Source: Geobacteraceae bacterium
GTDB taxonomy: Bacteria; Desulfobacterota; Desulfuromonadia; Geobacterales; Geobacteraceae
Length of the DNA stretch: 64,000 nucleotides
Reading direction: 5' to 3'
Assembly: GCA_024281055.1 (NCBI GenBank)
Contig: JAMXLF010000087.1
Location: 1-64,000 of the forward strand
Shown here piece after piece: positions 1 through 7,977 of the stretch. Made by a program: the position numbers and the translations under genes. Numbering within the stretch: the stretch's first letter is position 1; each line of letters starts with the position of its first letter. The notes beneath the pieces are model-generated. The model saw only the letters and a list, made by a program, of their open reading frames with translations, was not told where the DNA came from and did not search any database.

Positions 1-242
1 GGATTTTCCGGGGGGGGGGGCGCGGGCGGGGGCGCCGGAGTTTCCTTGGTTGACTGGGGTTCATAAAGCGGCACTGTTCCGGGGAAGGTCACCGTCAGTC
101 CCCCCATTGCCACCTGCACGATGACCATCGACAACAAGAGAATTACCGTGCTGACAAAAACTTTCCTGCCCATGCTGTCGATCCCTCCTCTGTGCAGCAG
201 CACCTCGTCCACCTTCTGCCCCGGAAATTCCCTCGTATCCAT
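1..242 (-). CDS. Single-pass membrane protein, C-terminus cut by window edge
   Basis: An open frame starts with ATG at 242 and runs off the left edge with about 80 residues visible. A charged N-terminus (MDTREFPGQKVDEVLL) is followed by one hydrophobic segment at about residues 27-50 (VFVSTVILLLSMVIVQVAMGG) and then a proline-rich linker encoded by the G-rich start of the window, which includes a run of 11 G. This suggests a membrane-anchored protein with a periplasmic or cytoplasmic domain outside the window. The gene begins 24 nt after the mazF stop on the same strand. A downstream ATG at 173 is preceded by AGGAGG and could be the true start. I do not recognise the family. Confidence 0.55.
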   Translation of the reverse strand, partial: MDTREFPGQKVDEVLLHRGGIDSMGRKVFVSTVILLLSMVIVQVAMGGLTVTFPGTVPLYEPQSTKETPAPPPAPPPPEN

Positions 243-265
243 CAATACTGCATGACTGCTCCGTT

Positions 266-595
266 TCAGGGGGCAAACATTTCAGCGAGAATTGCCAAGA
301 CTTCTTCTTGTGCCTGTTTGTCGATTTTGCCGAGTTTTTGAACAAGTCGCGACTTGTCGACCGTTCTGAGCTGGTCAAGGACTACCTGCCCATCCTTGCC
401 TTTGAAAGTGCACGACACCCGGGTGGGATAATCTATGCCTTTGGTCGTCATCGGTGCAACGATAACGGTGGCAATGTAACGGTTCATCTCATCGGGCGAA
501 ACAATGAGACATGGTCTGGCCTTACGAATCTCGCTGCCGACAGTTGGGTCCAGGTTGACCAGGTAAACCTCGAATCGCTTGACTACCATTCCCAT
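266..595 (-). CDS. mazF: MazF/PemK-family endoribonuclease toxin
   Basis: This 109-residue protein fits the PemK/MazF toxin family, which cleaves mRNA at short sequences when its antitoxin is lost. The family signatures are visible: the N-terminal strand RFEVYLVNLDPTVGSEIRKARP, the central VIVAPMTT and the segment VLDQLRTVDKSRLVQKLG. It overlaps the end of the antitoxin gene by 13 bp, the usual arrangement for a translationally coupled pair. Two in-frame ATGs lie at 595 and 589. The second has better spacing from AAGGA, so the protein may lack the first two residues. The pair is expected to be transcribed from the promoter at 877-905 and repressed by the MazE-MazF complex. Confidence 0.93.
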   Translation of the reverse strand: MGMVVKRFEVYLVNLDPTVGSEIRKARPCLIVSPDEMNRYIATVIVAPMTTKGIDYPTRVSCTFKGKDGQVVLDQLRTVDKSRLVQKLGKIDKQAQEEVLAILAEMFAP

Positions 596-837
596 TCATC
601 CTTGTCCCACTCGGTCTGGCTGCTCAAATTCTCGTCAATCATCCGGTCGTCGCCGCTCTCGGCCATGAGTTGAAATTTCTCTCCCCAGCCCTGTCGGGGG
701 CGAGAGGCCGAACGAATAACGATCTTTTCGTCTTCCACTTCCAACTCTACGTCGGGACCAAGATGGCTCTGCTCAAGGAGAACCTTGGGAATCCTTATTC
801 CCTGTGAATTGCCTATGCGGATTATATTGGCCCTCAT
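583..837 (-). CDS. mazE: MazE/AbrB-family antitoxin
   Basis: An 84-residue protein with the SpoVT/AbrB DNA-binding fold at its N-terminus: the swapped-hairpin signature IIRIGNSQGIRIPKVLLEQ at residues 4-22, then the strand VELEVEDEKIVIR. The acidic, tryptophan-rich tail (ending EWDKDEWEW) is the type of flexible segment that wraps the toxin. A GGAGG sits 8 nt before the ATG at 837. It is the first gene of the pair, directly downstream of a near-consensus promoter. Known MazE proteins neutralise MazF and autorepress the operon; that role here is inferred from family and gene order. Confidence 0.92.
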   Translation of the reverse strand: MRANIIRIGNSQGIRIPKVLLEQSHLGPDVELEVEDEKIVIRSASRPRQGWGEKFQLMAESGDDRMIDENLSSQTEWDKDEWEW

Positions 838-876
838 CTATGCGTCCTCCGAAGGGAATGATCGACTGGTGTTTAC

Positions 877-905
877 ATTGTAATTACCTGGAGTGGGGGC
901 GTCAA
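877..905 (-). promoter_or_regulatory. Sigma-70-type promoter of mazEF
   Basis: Reading the minus strand, TTGACG (905-900) and TACAAT (882-877) are separated by exactly 17 nt, five of six matches to consensus in each box. The start of transcription would fall near 870, about 30 nt before the mazE ATG. AT-rich sequence between the -10 box and mazE is a reasonable place for a MazE operator. Confidence 0.7.
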
Positions 906-949
906 GGGATTTCTTTGCGGAGATAGTCGCATGCCGGCGACCGGCAACG

Positions 950-1174
950 TCACCGTAACCGGTCGAAGAGGTACTCGAGCCCGTTCACCTTGATTTCGTA
1001 GACCGCGCGGAGCATGTCCCCCAGCTTCCCTTCGGGAAAGCCCTGCCCGGCAAACCAGACGACATAGGGTTCCGGCAGGTCGATCAGGCGGCGCCCCTGG
1101 TATTTGCCGAATGGCATCCGTGTGGCGGCCAGTTCCAGCAACTGTTGGTGATCAAAGGAAGGATATGGTTCCAT
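950..1174 (-). CDS. DUF3820 family protein
   Basis: A 74-residue protein matching the DUF3820 (QSregVF_b) family by its hallmark segment MPFGKYQGRRLIDLPEPYVVWFAG followed by GFPEGKLGDMLRAVYEIK. Members are small, single-domain and of unknown biochemical role; one was annotated as a quorum-sensing-regulated factor, but no activity can be read from the sequence. The start at 1174 has AGGAAATT upstream. It follows the DUF167 gene with a 15-nt gap on the same strand, so the two are probably co-transcribed, and it ends just before the mazEF promoter. Confidence 0.85.
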   Translation of the reverse strand: MEPYPSFDHQQLLELAATRMPFGKYQGRRLIDLPEPYVVWFAGQGFPEGKLGDMLRAVYEIKVNGLEYLFDRLR

Positions 1175-1189
1175 AATTTCCTAATGGGG

Positions 1190-1495
1190 TCAGAGGGCAA
1201 GCTCCTGCTGCCCGATGACCGACGGCAGGCGTTTCGGTGCCTTGATCCGCAGCTGCTTGTTGACATTCATCCGCCCGAACACGACATGGATGTCACCGAC
1301 TGCTACGCCGAATTCCTCGGCCAGGAACCGCACCATGTGGTCAGTTGCCCGCCCGGCGCGGGGGACTGCCGTCACGCTGACACAGAGTTGATGCCCCTTC
1401 ACCTTGCCGATGGCGTCTCGCTTGGCGTTGGGCGTCCCGAGGATATTGAGCACCAGGGTGTCGCCTTCCCACGCATAAAACTGCTTCTTCACCAT
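1190..1495 (-). CDS. DUF167/YggU family protein
   Basis: This 101-residue protein resembles the DUF167 (YggU) family: VLNILGTPNAKRDAIGKVKGHQLCVSVTAVPRAGRATDHMVRFLAEEFGV matches the family pattern of a small alpha/beta protein with conserved P-A-K and G-x-A-N/T motifs, written here in pieces. The function of the family is unknown. The ATG at 1495 lies only one base after GGAGG, so the GTG at 1492, four bases from the same ribosome site, may be the real start. The start region overlaps the end of a decayed acetyltransferase frame by 7 bp, which suggests that the two were once an ordinary overlapping operon. Confidence 0.8.
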   Translation of the reverse strand: MVKKQFYAWEGDTLVLNILGTPNAKRDAIGKVKGHQLCVSVTAVPRAGRATDHMVRFLAEEFGVAVGDIHVVFGRMNVNKQLRIKAPKRLPSVIGQQELAL

Positions 1496-1665
1496 TCCTC
1501 CGGCGACCGGAACTGTTTGCGGTATTTGATGAAGCCCCGCTTGTTGTCTGACGCAAATCCTTGCCGCTCGAAAAAACGATGGGCAGCCTCGCCGCCTCCT
1601 GGCAATCTCTCTTGCCCTTGCAGCGGCTTCAATATCTTTAGAACCAGCTCGTTACTGTTTTATAT
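1489..1665 (-). pseudogene. Remnant of a GNAT N-acetyltransferase gene
   Basis: One minus-strand frame carries a convincing GNAT C-terminus, AAHRFFERQGFASDNKRGFI then KYRKQFRSPEEW and a stop at 1489-1491. Just upstream a second frame carries the preceding GNAT helix, DIEAAARAREIARRR. Normally these two segments are joined by about a dozen residues in one frame. Here the joining part is missing and the frame changes, and a stop codon lies at about 1668 before the helix. The rest of the gene is absent, replaced by the neighbouring lipoprotein gene. This reads as a 5'-deleted, frameshifted acetyltransferase. Confidence 0.6.
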
Positions 1666-1981
1666 ACTTAGATCCAGCTCCTTCTTTGCTAACCAAAGAA
1701 TTCCCTTCAATTTCCATCTCGAACTTTGTTTCAGAATCAAAGATGACGCGATTACCATCTATTACGTATTTTCCACATTTATTTCTTTTTCCGAATTTAT
1801 GGCAAAATGTTCCGTCGCTGTTTAGTTCAATGTAAATATCAGGAGTCATCATGTGCACATACTTACCAGTTACCACTGTCTCTTTTTCACTCACATTCTT
1901 ATCGGTTTTGGCAGGAGCACTGATACATCCCAAAGTAGCCAACATGCCACCTGTTAAAAGTACAAATAAAAGTCGCTTCAT
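1652..1981 (-). CDS. Small lipoprotein of unknown function
   Basis: A 109-residue protein with a lipoprotein signal peptide: MKRLLFVLLTGGMLATLGC, with the lipobox cysteine at residue 19. The mature part is polar and beta-rich (YIELNSDGTFCHKFGKRNKC, VIDGNRVIFDSETKFEMEIEG), like small lipocalin-type or META-like sheets in which a variable is compared with its expected value. Two cysteines (residues about 61 and 69) could form a disulfide. A strong AGGAGG precedes the ATG at 1981, and a good promoter lies at 2009-2037. The 3' end overlaps the acetyltransferase remnant by 14 bp. AT-rich codon use differs from the GC-rich core genes of the window, which fits recent acquisition. Confidence 0.8.
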   Translation of the reverse strand: MKRLLFVLLTGGMLATLGCISAPAKTDKNVSEKETVVTGKYVHMMTPDIYIELNSDGTFCHKFGKRNKCGKYVIDGNRVIFDSETKFEMEIEGNSLVSKEGAGSKYIKQ

Positions 1982-2008
1982 AATGTCCTCCTTTGTGCAC
2001 TATTTAAA

Positions 2009-2037
2009 ATAATAGCGTATGAATATTCTACTAGCAA
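2009..2037 (-). promoter_or_regulatory. Promoter of the small lipoprotein gene
   Basis: On the minus strand TTGCTA (2037-2032) and TATTAT (2014-2009) are 17 nt apart, and transcription would start about 20 nt before the AGGAGG of the lipoprotein gene. The rest of the stretch from about 2038 to 2180 is AT-rich with no recognisable gene. Confidence 0.6.
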
Positions 2038-2182
2038 GACAAAGTGCAAAGATGAAATGAAATAGTGGCCCGGTGAATACTGGCACAAGTTGTAAATACG
2101 TAAATTTTTGTGCTAAGTAAATTAAAATCTCGTTAAATTGCAGGGGGTGGATGTCGCTTTTTGTCCTCGATTGGATGTGGTC

Positions 2183-2299
2183 TTATCGTTGATTTTCAAT
2201 CTTAATCTTTATAACGTCGTAGAGGCGCACCACTTCAACTTCATCGTAAGTTCTGGCATTTAGTTCAGAAACACTTGTGCCACAGAGTTCACATTTCAT
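2183..2299 (-). CDS. 38-residue CxxC mini-protein
   Basis: A short frame begins with ATG at 2299 after AAGGATGGGCA and encodes MKCELCGTSVSELNARTYDE followed by VEVVRLYDVIKIKIENQR and a stop. The single CxxC knuckle at residues 3-6 and the following beta-like pattern suggest half of a zinc ribbon, perhaps completed by dimerisation. No larger frame covers it. It sits alone between the kelch-like lipoprotein gene and the small lipoprotein gene on the same strand. The protein-like composition and ribosome site make it plausible, but its size means it could also be the remains of a longer zinc-ribbon gene. Confidence 0.45.
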   Translation of the reverse strand: MKCELCGTSVSELNARTYDEVEVVRLYDVIKIKIENQR

Positions 2300-2410
2300 T
2301 GCCCATCCTTAAATCATGTTATCTGCTCAACGTTTTTGGGGATCACCGGGAGCCTTATAAGTGTTAGCCTTAATCTACGCTCAGACTCACCCAAGAATTC
2401 CTTCTATGCG

Positions 2411-3799
2411 CTAAGGTTTATAGAGCCAAAGGTCGTTGATAGGTTCCTCGACATAAGAGCCGTTTTCGTCGGTGAAATTTGGAACGTTTCCACCAAACAG
2501 CCAAAAGTTGCCGCTTCCGTCAATCCAGGAAATTGCGTCTCTACGTGCTCCAGGCATGTTGGTGGATGCTGGAGTGCCTTTTGTGCCGTAGGTGCCTGTC
2601 TGATCCGTGATATCTGAACCGCTCACCCAGGTCCAGTTGTTACCGTCGAATTTCCACAAGTCATTGAGAAGACCAAAAGCAGAGCCACCAAAGAGCCATA
2701 GGTTACCGTTCCCATCAACCCAAGAAGCTGCACACCAACGTGCGCCAGGCATGTTGGTGTGCGCTGGAATGCCTTTCGTGCCGTAGATCCCCGCCTGATC
2801 TGTGGTGTTAGCTCCACTCACCCAGGTCCAGTTGCTGCCGTCGAATTTCCATAGGTCGTTGAGATACCCCTCCATGCCGGTGGCGTCGTAGCCCATCCCA
2901 CCGAAAAGCAAGATGTTGCCGCTCCCATCAATCCACGCAACTGCCTCGTTACGTGCTCCGGGCATGTTAGCGGGCGCTGGTGAGCCTTTCGTGCCGTAGG
3001 TACCCGCCTGATTTATGGTGTTTGCCCCACTCACCCAGGTCCAGTTGCTGCCGTCGAATTTCCATAGATCGTTGAGGGTACCACCCACCTTGCCGATGGC
3101 GTCGGGACCAAATCCACCGAAGAGCCATAGGATGCCGCTTCTATCAAGCCAGGAAACAGCACCGACACGTGCTCCAGGCATATTGGTGGGTGCTGGTGCG
3201 CCTTTCGTGCCGTAGGTACCCGCCTGATTTACGGTGTTTGACCCACCCATCCAGGTCCAATTATTGCCGTCGAATTTCCACAGGTCGTTGAGAACACCAC
3301 CCGTGCCGGCGGTATCGTAGCCATATCCACCGAAGAGCCACAGATTGCCGCTTTTGTCAATTTGGCAAACTGCCCCGTCACGTGCTCCGGGCATGTTAGT
3401 GGGCGCTGGTGAGCCTTTCGTGCCGTAGGTGCCCGGCTGGTTTATGATATTAGATCCACCCATCCAGGTCCAGTTGCTGCCGTCGAATTTCCACAAGTCG
3501 TTGAAATAACCACCTACGCCGTTGGCGTCGGTACCATATCCACCGAAAAACCACAGATTGCCATCACTATCAACCCATGAAACAGCTCTGTAACGTGCTC
3601 CGGGCATGTTAGTGGGCGCTGGTGAGCCTTTTGTGCCGTAGCTCCCCGGCTGATTTATGGTATTTGTTCCACTCATCCAGGTCCACTGGCTTTTGCCAGC
3701 AGGGCTTATTCCTCCGACTCCAGGGTTGCCACTGCCACATGCGGCAACAAAGGCTAGTGTAGTAAAGGCTAAAATAATGAAGAAAATATATCGTCTCAT
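2411..3799 (-). CDS. Kelch-like repeat lipoprotein
   Basis: A 462-residue exported protein. The signal peptide ends in a lipobox (TLAFVAAC, cysteine 21). The rest is six tandem repeats of about 65-72 residues, each with WTW(M/V)(S/G)G, YGTKG, NMPGAR, a (S/D)GN(L/I)W(L/F)FGG strand and NDLWKFDG. This is the galactose-oxidase/kelch pattern, so the protein probably folds into a six-bladed propeller on the outer membrane or cell surface. The repeats are very similar at the DNA level too, with a unit of about 213 bp, which indicates recent tandem duplication. Ligand and role are unknown. GAGGTC precedes the ATG at 3799. Confidence 0.85.
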   Translation of the reverse strand: MRRYIFFIILAFTTLAFVAACGSGNPGVGGISPAGKSQWTWMSGTNTINQPGSYGTKGSPAPTNMPGARYRAVSWVDSDGNLWFFGGYGTDANGVGGYFNDLWKFDGSNWTWMGGSNIINQPGTYGTKGSPAPTNMPGARDGAVCQIDKSGNLWLFGGYGYDTAGTGGVLNDLWKFDGNNWTWMGGSNTVNQAGTYGTKGAPAPTNMPGARVGAVSWLDRSGILWLFGGFGPDAIGKVGGTLNDLWKFDGSNWTWVSGANTINQAGTYGTKGSPAPANMPGARNEAVAWIDGSGNILLFGGMGYDATGMEGYLNDLWKFDGSNWTWVSGANTTDQAGIYGTKGIPAHTNMPGARWCAASWVDGNGNLWLFGGSAFGLLNDLWKFDGNNWTWVSGSDITDQTGTYGTKGTPASTNMPGARRDAISWIDGSGNFWLFGGNVPNFTDENGSYVEEPINDLWLYKP

Positions 3800-3962
3800 A
3801 GCTTTGACCTCATAAATTTAGAATTGATAATTTCTTTTCGGAGGACGCTTTGAGGCTGACCGGGCGGGCTTTAGGCCCGGTCGTGCCGATGGTGCCGAAT
3901 GAAATCATAATAATTTTATTCATAGTTTCTCCTTTTTTGTTCTTCCAACGGCTTTAAATCTG

Positions 3963-6284
3963 TCATCTTTTCTTGTATGAACTCCTTTTAAACATATTCA
4001 TCGAAAACAACCTCCGTCCCTGCCGTCCCACAAAGTCTGCGTCAGCAAGCGCTACTGCGTAAAGCACAAGTGTCGTCAGCAGGCTATAGGAGATCATGGT
4101 CATGTCGCCTGGCATTATTTCGGCCGAGCGATCAAGTATTTTCGTGACCGGCATAGTGAGTGCCAGTACTCCGCTGGTAAAACCGATGCTGATGAGGCAG
4201 CCCTTCTTGATTTCACGATTGTAGAACTGCCCAAGGCCGGGATATAAAAGTGATAACAGGAGCGGTTTCCAGTCCTGCTTCTTACTCGTGCGACAATTCG
4301 GGCAACCGGCAGCATCAAGAGGGGAAAAACAGGTTGGACAAAGTACGGAAAACCCGAGTGCTGCCGCTTGATGGAATTTAGACTCCAAAAGTCCTTTGAT
4401 TTGCTCCAGCAACGCGCGGTCAGACCCTATGAACTGCAGCGATGGCATGCCAGCGCCCGCCTTCAAATCCAGTCTGATGCGGAACGACTCTGCTTTCACC
4501 AGCCGGTTAAGAAAGGTACTACCGATCTTCACCGGCTCCAGGGAAATCATGTCGATGTCGCCGTAACCTAGGCGGCTGTATCCCTTGGGGCGCAGTGCGG
4601 CAAAATCAAGCAGCAGCATACGCTCAGTTGTGAGCAGCAGGAAAAATGGTTGTTTCAACCAGGCACTGCGACGCAGCGCAGTACACGCCACAACCTGCTC
4701 GCCAGCGGCAAGCAGCTTTGACAGGCTGGGAACCGCGGCTCGCGCCATTTTCTCGACCAGATCCCGCCGGGAGGGATTATAGATGCCGCTCTCCATGAGG
4801 AAACGCAGCATGCCCAGCAGCAAGATCACATTGCCAATCGTTACGAGCAGCATGAGTGCCCGGTTGGCCCGGATCAGGGGAACACAAAAGAGCATGAACA
4901 TCATTGACAGGATGAGAATGCCCGCTGCATAGGCCAGTTTGCGCCGCTCTATGGCAACTCCCAAAATGGCCGTGCTCGATATGATACTGCCGCAATCTAC
5001 ATTTCCGAGCCGTCGCTCCTCGTTTTGACGGGTTTGATAGTACAGATAGATAACGGGCAGGCAGCAGATCAGTAGTGCAAATAATGCGTTGCCTGCGATG
5101 CGTCCGTAACGGTTTTCAAGACGCGTTGCCTTCTCCCCCATCTGGTCAAGCTCATCACTGAACGATCCCAAACAGGTTCGGTCCGCCGTTGAAAAGACAT
5201 AAACTTTGCGCAGCTTATTATCGCTTACCAGCACTTTCCCGTCCCAGGCAGCGATGTCGCCGGCTTCGTCCAAACGTCGCGGCACCGGGAACTTGCCAAT
5301 CGTCTGTCCGTCATCACTGTAAAGCATTACCACGGCTTGCCTCAGATCAACGGTATGCAGGAAGGCGAACCGGTCGCCGGCCTTTGCCAGAAGAGTGGGG
5401 AATCTGTAGTCATCAATGGCCGCAACATTGGCGATTGTCTTTATGAAGTCACCCTGGCGAGAAAACAGATCGATACGAAAACAGTTCGTATTGACCACGA
5501 TCAGATTGCCGTCCCGGTCGAACAGGATTGAATTGGGAAATTTCAGCTCGCCCGGCTGTTTCCCTTCCCTGCCGAAGCTTCTCACATATGAGCCGTCCGT
5601 CATGAACTTGTGGATGGTATGATTGGATGAGTCCGTCACGAATATCTCGCCGCTTTTCAGATCGACAACAAACTTGAACGCACCGCGGAACCTCTTCCCG
5701 CCATTCACCACCGTTTCCCAGGAACCGTTGCGGAGACGCCGAATGGAGTTGGTCGTATGGTCGGCGTACCAGAGTTCATCGCCGACATAGAGCAACTGGG
5801 TAAGGGTTGTCTCCTTCGGCAGGCTCACTCGGCCCGTCACGTGGCCGGCATGATCTAACAGGACAACTTCATTATCCCAGGAGACCGCCACCCCTTGAGC
5901 AGCTGTCGTGATGAAGTTCGGAAACGGCACACTGCGATTCTTGCCATCGGCCCAGAGACGGACAGCGACCAGCACCACCACCAGCAGGATGAAGAACAGC
6001 AGCAGCGACTTGGCACGGGTTCCCCCCTGCTGCAGCGGCTGTTCCTGAATCGGCACTGGTGGTGGCGGTACAGATTGAGCTGGTAACGTGAGCGCTGCCG
6101 GTGATTCGGGGGCCGCAGCGGGGGACGGGGAGGGAGGAGATTTCGTCTCTTGCCGGACGTCTGCGAACGGGAAGCGCTGCGAACATTTGGGGCAGGTCAC
6201 CATTGTTGTTGCCGGTGGCATGCGTTGCAGCTCACTGTCTTTGCTGAAGCCGCATGATGGGCAGGTGATGCTGATGACAGGCAC
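3963..6284 (-). CDS. Zinc-ribbon, NHL-propeller, TM2-like membrane protein
   Basis: A 773-residue multidomain protein with a GTG start at 6284 (GGGGGG upstream). It opens with an MJ0042-type zinc ribbon (CPSC at 8-11, CPKC at 31-34) and a proline-rich linker, then a membrane segment near residues 93-111. Residues about 115-400 look like an NHL-type propeller (DLKSGEIFVTDSSNHTIHKF, FPNSILFDRDGNLIVVNTN). Several membrane helices follow at about 405-505, then a PH-like stretch (LLLTTERMLLLDF), a second zinc ribbon (CPTC, CPNC) and a C-terminal hydrophobic part starting LYPGLGQFYNREIKKG, as in TM2 proteins. It precedes no recognised pathway; the DUF4424 gene lies 24 bp upstream in the same operon. 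Confidence 0.75.
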   Translation of the reverse strand: MPVISITCPSCGFSKDSELQRMPPATTMVTCPKCSQRFPFADVRQETKSPPSPSPAAAPESPAALTLPAQSVPPPPVPIQEQPLQQGGTRAKSLLLFFILLVVVLVAVRLWADGKNRSVPFPNFITTAAQGVAVSWDNEVVLLDHAGHVTGRVSLPKETTLTQLLYVGDELWYADHTTNSIRRLRNGSWETVVNGGKRFRGAFKFVVDLKSGEIFVTDSSNHTIHKFMTDGSYVRSFGREGKQPGELKFPNSILFDRDGNLIVVNTNCFRIDLFSRQGDFIKTIANVAAIDDYRFPTLLAKAGDRFAFLHTVDLRQAVVMLYSDDGQTIGKFPVPRRLDEAGDIAAWDGKVLVSDNKLRKVYVFSTADRTCLGSFSDELDQMGEKATRLENRYGRIAGNALFALLICCLPVIYLYYQTRQNEERRLGNVDCGSIISSTAILGVAIERRKLAYAAGILILSMMFMLFCVPLIRANRALMLLVTIGNVILLLGMLRFLMESGIYNPSRRDLVEKMARAAVPSLSKLLAAGEQVVACTALRRSAWLKQPFFLLLTTERMLLLDFAALRPKGYSRLGYGDIDMISLEPVKIGSTFLNRLVKAESFRIRLDLKAGAGMPSLQFIGSDRALLEQIKGLLESKFHQAAALGFSVLCPTCFSPLDAAGCPNCRTSKKQDWKPLLLSLLYPGLGQFYNREIKKGCLISIGFTSGVLALTMPVTKILDRSAEIMPGDMTMISYSLLTTLVLYAVALADADFVGRQGRRLFSMNMFKRSSYKKR

Positions 6285-6308
6285 GATAGTATCCCCCCGC
6301 TCTGAATT

Positions 6309-7673
6309 CTAATGACGATGAAAGAGAAGCTTTAAAAGACCCATCTCAAGCGGCATTAACAGGTAAATGCTGACGAGCACTGATGCGACATTACCGCAGA
6401 CTACAGCCATGACCAACGTACGAAGCAACGGGTCAGTAGTATCGTCGGTATGAAACCATGCCAGATTGGTCAACATGAACAGAGTCACAGTCTCAAGAAT
6501 GATGACAATCAGCTTGGCCAACACCAGGTTGCCGGCCACTGCGGGCAGGATTAGCGGAAAGAGCAATTTGAACAAAATGATTGTCACGGCCAAATAGGCG
6601 CATGATAAACGCCACGTTCGCAGGCGATATGACCTCAAAATCAGCAAGGTGACAGCCGTATCGAACAAGCGTTCCAAAAGGACAAAAACAGATAAGAGGG
6701 CAAATCTTTTAACGAGAGAGGTCTTCGATGCCGACTCCGTGGCAACATCTGGCTGATGTCTCAAGAAGTAGACCTTCAACTCACCTTTCGGTATGAAATT
6801 TCTTAATTGCGCCCTGACTTTTGCCGGTCCGACCTTCTCGACGGGGCCGTCCCAGCAGAATGAAAGAAGATCGCCTTGCCTTCCCTCAACCACCAGTTCA
6901 AAGTCATCTATGGGGGTTTGCCAGGTATTCGCAGTTGTCAGGATGTAGCTGACCCATGTTGTGTTGAAGTAGTTGTCCGCATCCTGTCGCTTTACCTCAG
7001 AGAACGTTGCGGGATCGATGCACGCGTCCTTGTACTGTTCTTTGAACTCCTTGATAGCAGCGCCACCAAACCCGGTTACGGGTTTATATTCGTGTTTGAT
7101 CCGCACGATGGTTCCAGTCGGAAATTCCTGACGCCAATGATATTTGATGTGGACATCCCACACTGGCCAATATTCACCACCATCAACCTTCAGCGCGCCT
7201 GCCTTTACCAGTGTTTCACGGACCTCCGGTTTCAACTTGGCAATGGGGCTTTGTTGCTCCGTCGGTTCGAAATCCCCGAACGTCTCGATTGGAAGCTTGG
7301 CTTTTCGAAGAGCTTCTGTGACCTCACGATTTTGGGCGAAAGCACGCACTTCCTTTTCCACTTGCATTGGTACATCGTTAATCCAAGCCTTAAAATCCTG
7401 AAAATCTCTGCTCCCTCCCGGGTCTCCAAAGTCAAATCCTACTGGCGGGATTGGAAAAGCTACTTCGCTGACAACGGTGTTTTTGCTTGTATTCAGAAAT
7501 TCATATTCAACCCGGACTATTTTCTGGGAAATATAAAGTCGCTCCTTTTTCATCAGGACGCTTTGCTCTTTGCGAAGCGTCAGCCCGCCAGCAGCAGTTT
7601 CAACAGCAGAATCATTTGCAGAAGCGCAGACTGTCATGGCAAGTAACAATGCAACAGTCATTATCAGTTTCAT
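6309..7673 (-). CDS. DUF4424 family membrane protein
   Basis: A 454-residue protein with a signal peptide (MKLIMTVALLLAMTVCASA) and an exported domain that resembles DUF4424: it starts NDSAVETAAGGLTLRKEQSV and has the strand VRVEYEFLNTS followed by VAFPIPP. Near residue 330 the exported domain gives way to four or five membrane helices (from FALLSVFVLLERLFDTAVTL to the end), an extension that I do not associate with the basic family. The gene and the NHL-propeller gene form a two-gene operon with a 24-bp gap. A surface or envelope role is inferred from topology only. AGAGAG lies upstream of the ATG at 7673. Confidence 0.65.
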   Translation of the reverse strand: MKLIMTVALLLAMTVCASANDSAVETAAGGLTLRKEQSVLMKKERLYISQKIVRVEYEFLNTSKNTVVSEVAFPIPPVGFDFGDPGGSRDFQDFKAWINDVPMQVEKEVRAFAQNREVTEALRKAKLPIETFGDFEPTEQQSPIAKLKPEVRETLVKAGALKVDGGEYWPVWDVHIKYHWRQEFPTGTIVRIKHEYKPVTGFGGAAIKEFKEQYKDACIDPATFSEVKRQDADNYFNTTWVSYILTTANTWQTPIDDFELVVEGRQGDLLSFCWDGPVEKVGPAKVRAQLRNFIPKGELKVYFLRHQPDVATESASKTSLVKRFALLSVFVLLERLFDTAVTLLILRSYRLRTWRLSCAYLAVTIILFKLLFPLILPAVAGNLVLAKLIVIILETVTLFMLTNLAWFHTDDTTDPLLRTLVMAVVCGNVASVLVSIYLLMPLEMGLLKLLFHRH

Positions 7674-7871
7674 GTTCTTCTCTCTTGACGCCCAACGGCT
7701 GGGCGGTGACCGGCGCGAGTTTATCGGGGGAAGATTCTATCTAGTATTAGATGTTTTTGTGATTTTGGGCTGTTATCCATGGCATCCAATACTATATGCC
7801 ATGCCTAGTGGGAAAACCTTGGGGGACGCGTTGTGACGTTCGTTTCCGACGGCGCATTATAACAGGTGTGT

Positions 7872-7913
7872 AATGAAAAAAACACAACACAAATGTTGTA
7901 TTTTCTCATGAAC
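7872..7913 (-). repeat. 42-nt hairpin repeat, copy 1
   Basis: Read on the minus strand, this 42-nt segment matches 47736-47777 on the plus strand at 41 of 42 positions. It contains 9-nt arms (AATACAACA and TGTTGTGTT) around a TTTG loop, followed by a T-run, so it resembles an AT-rich intrinsic terminator. The only difference from the other copy turns a G-C pair into G-U and so keeps the stem in RNA. It lies about 200 nt upstream of the DUF4424 start on the coding strand. Confidence 0.85.
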
Positions 7914-7948
7914 TGAGCAGGCGATTGCCCCAGTCGATCCTCCCAAAA

Positions 7949-7977
7949 GAAAAAGCCCGCATTGCGCGGGCTTTTTC
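7949..7977 (-). terminator. Rho-independent terminator of the rubrerythrin gene
   Basis: Minus-strand hairpin GCCCGC-loop-GCGGGC with flanking A- and T-runs (AAAAAGCCCGC / GCGGGCTTTTT), starting about 25 nt after the rubrerythrin stop codon. Confidence 0.85.

Noticed and set aside
3857-3884. GACCGGG...GGTC hairpin as a terminator of the NHL gene
   Set aside because: The stem is good but no T-run follows on the relevant strand, so termination is not supported.
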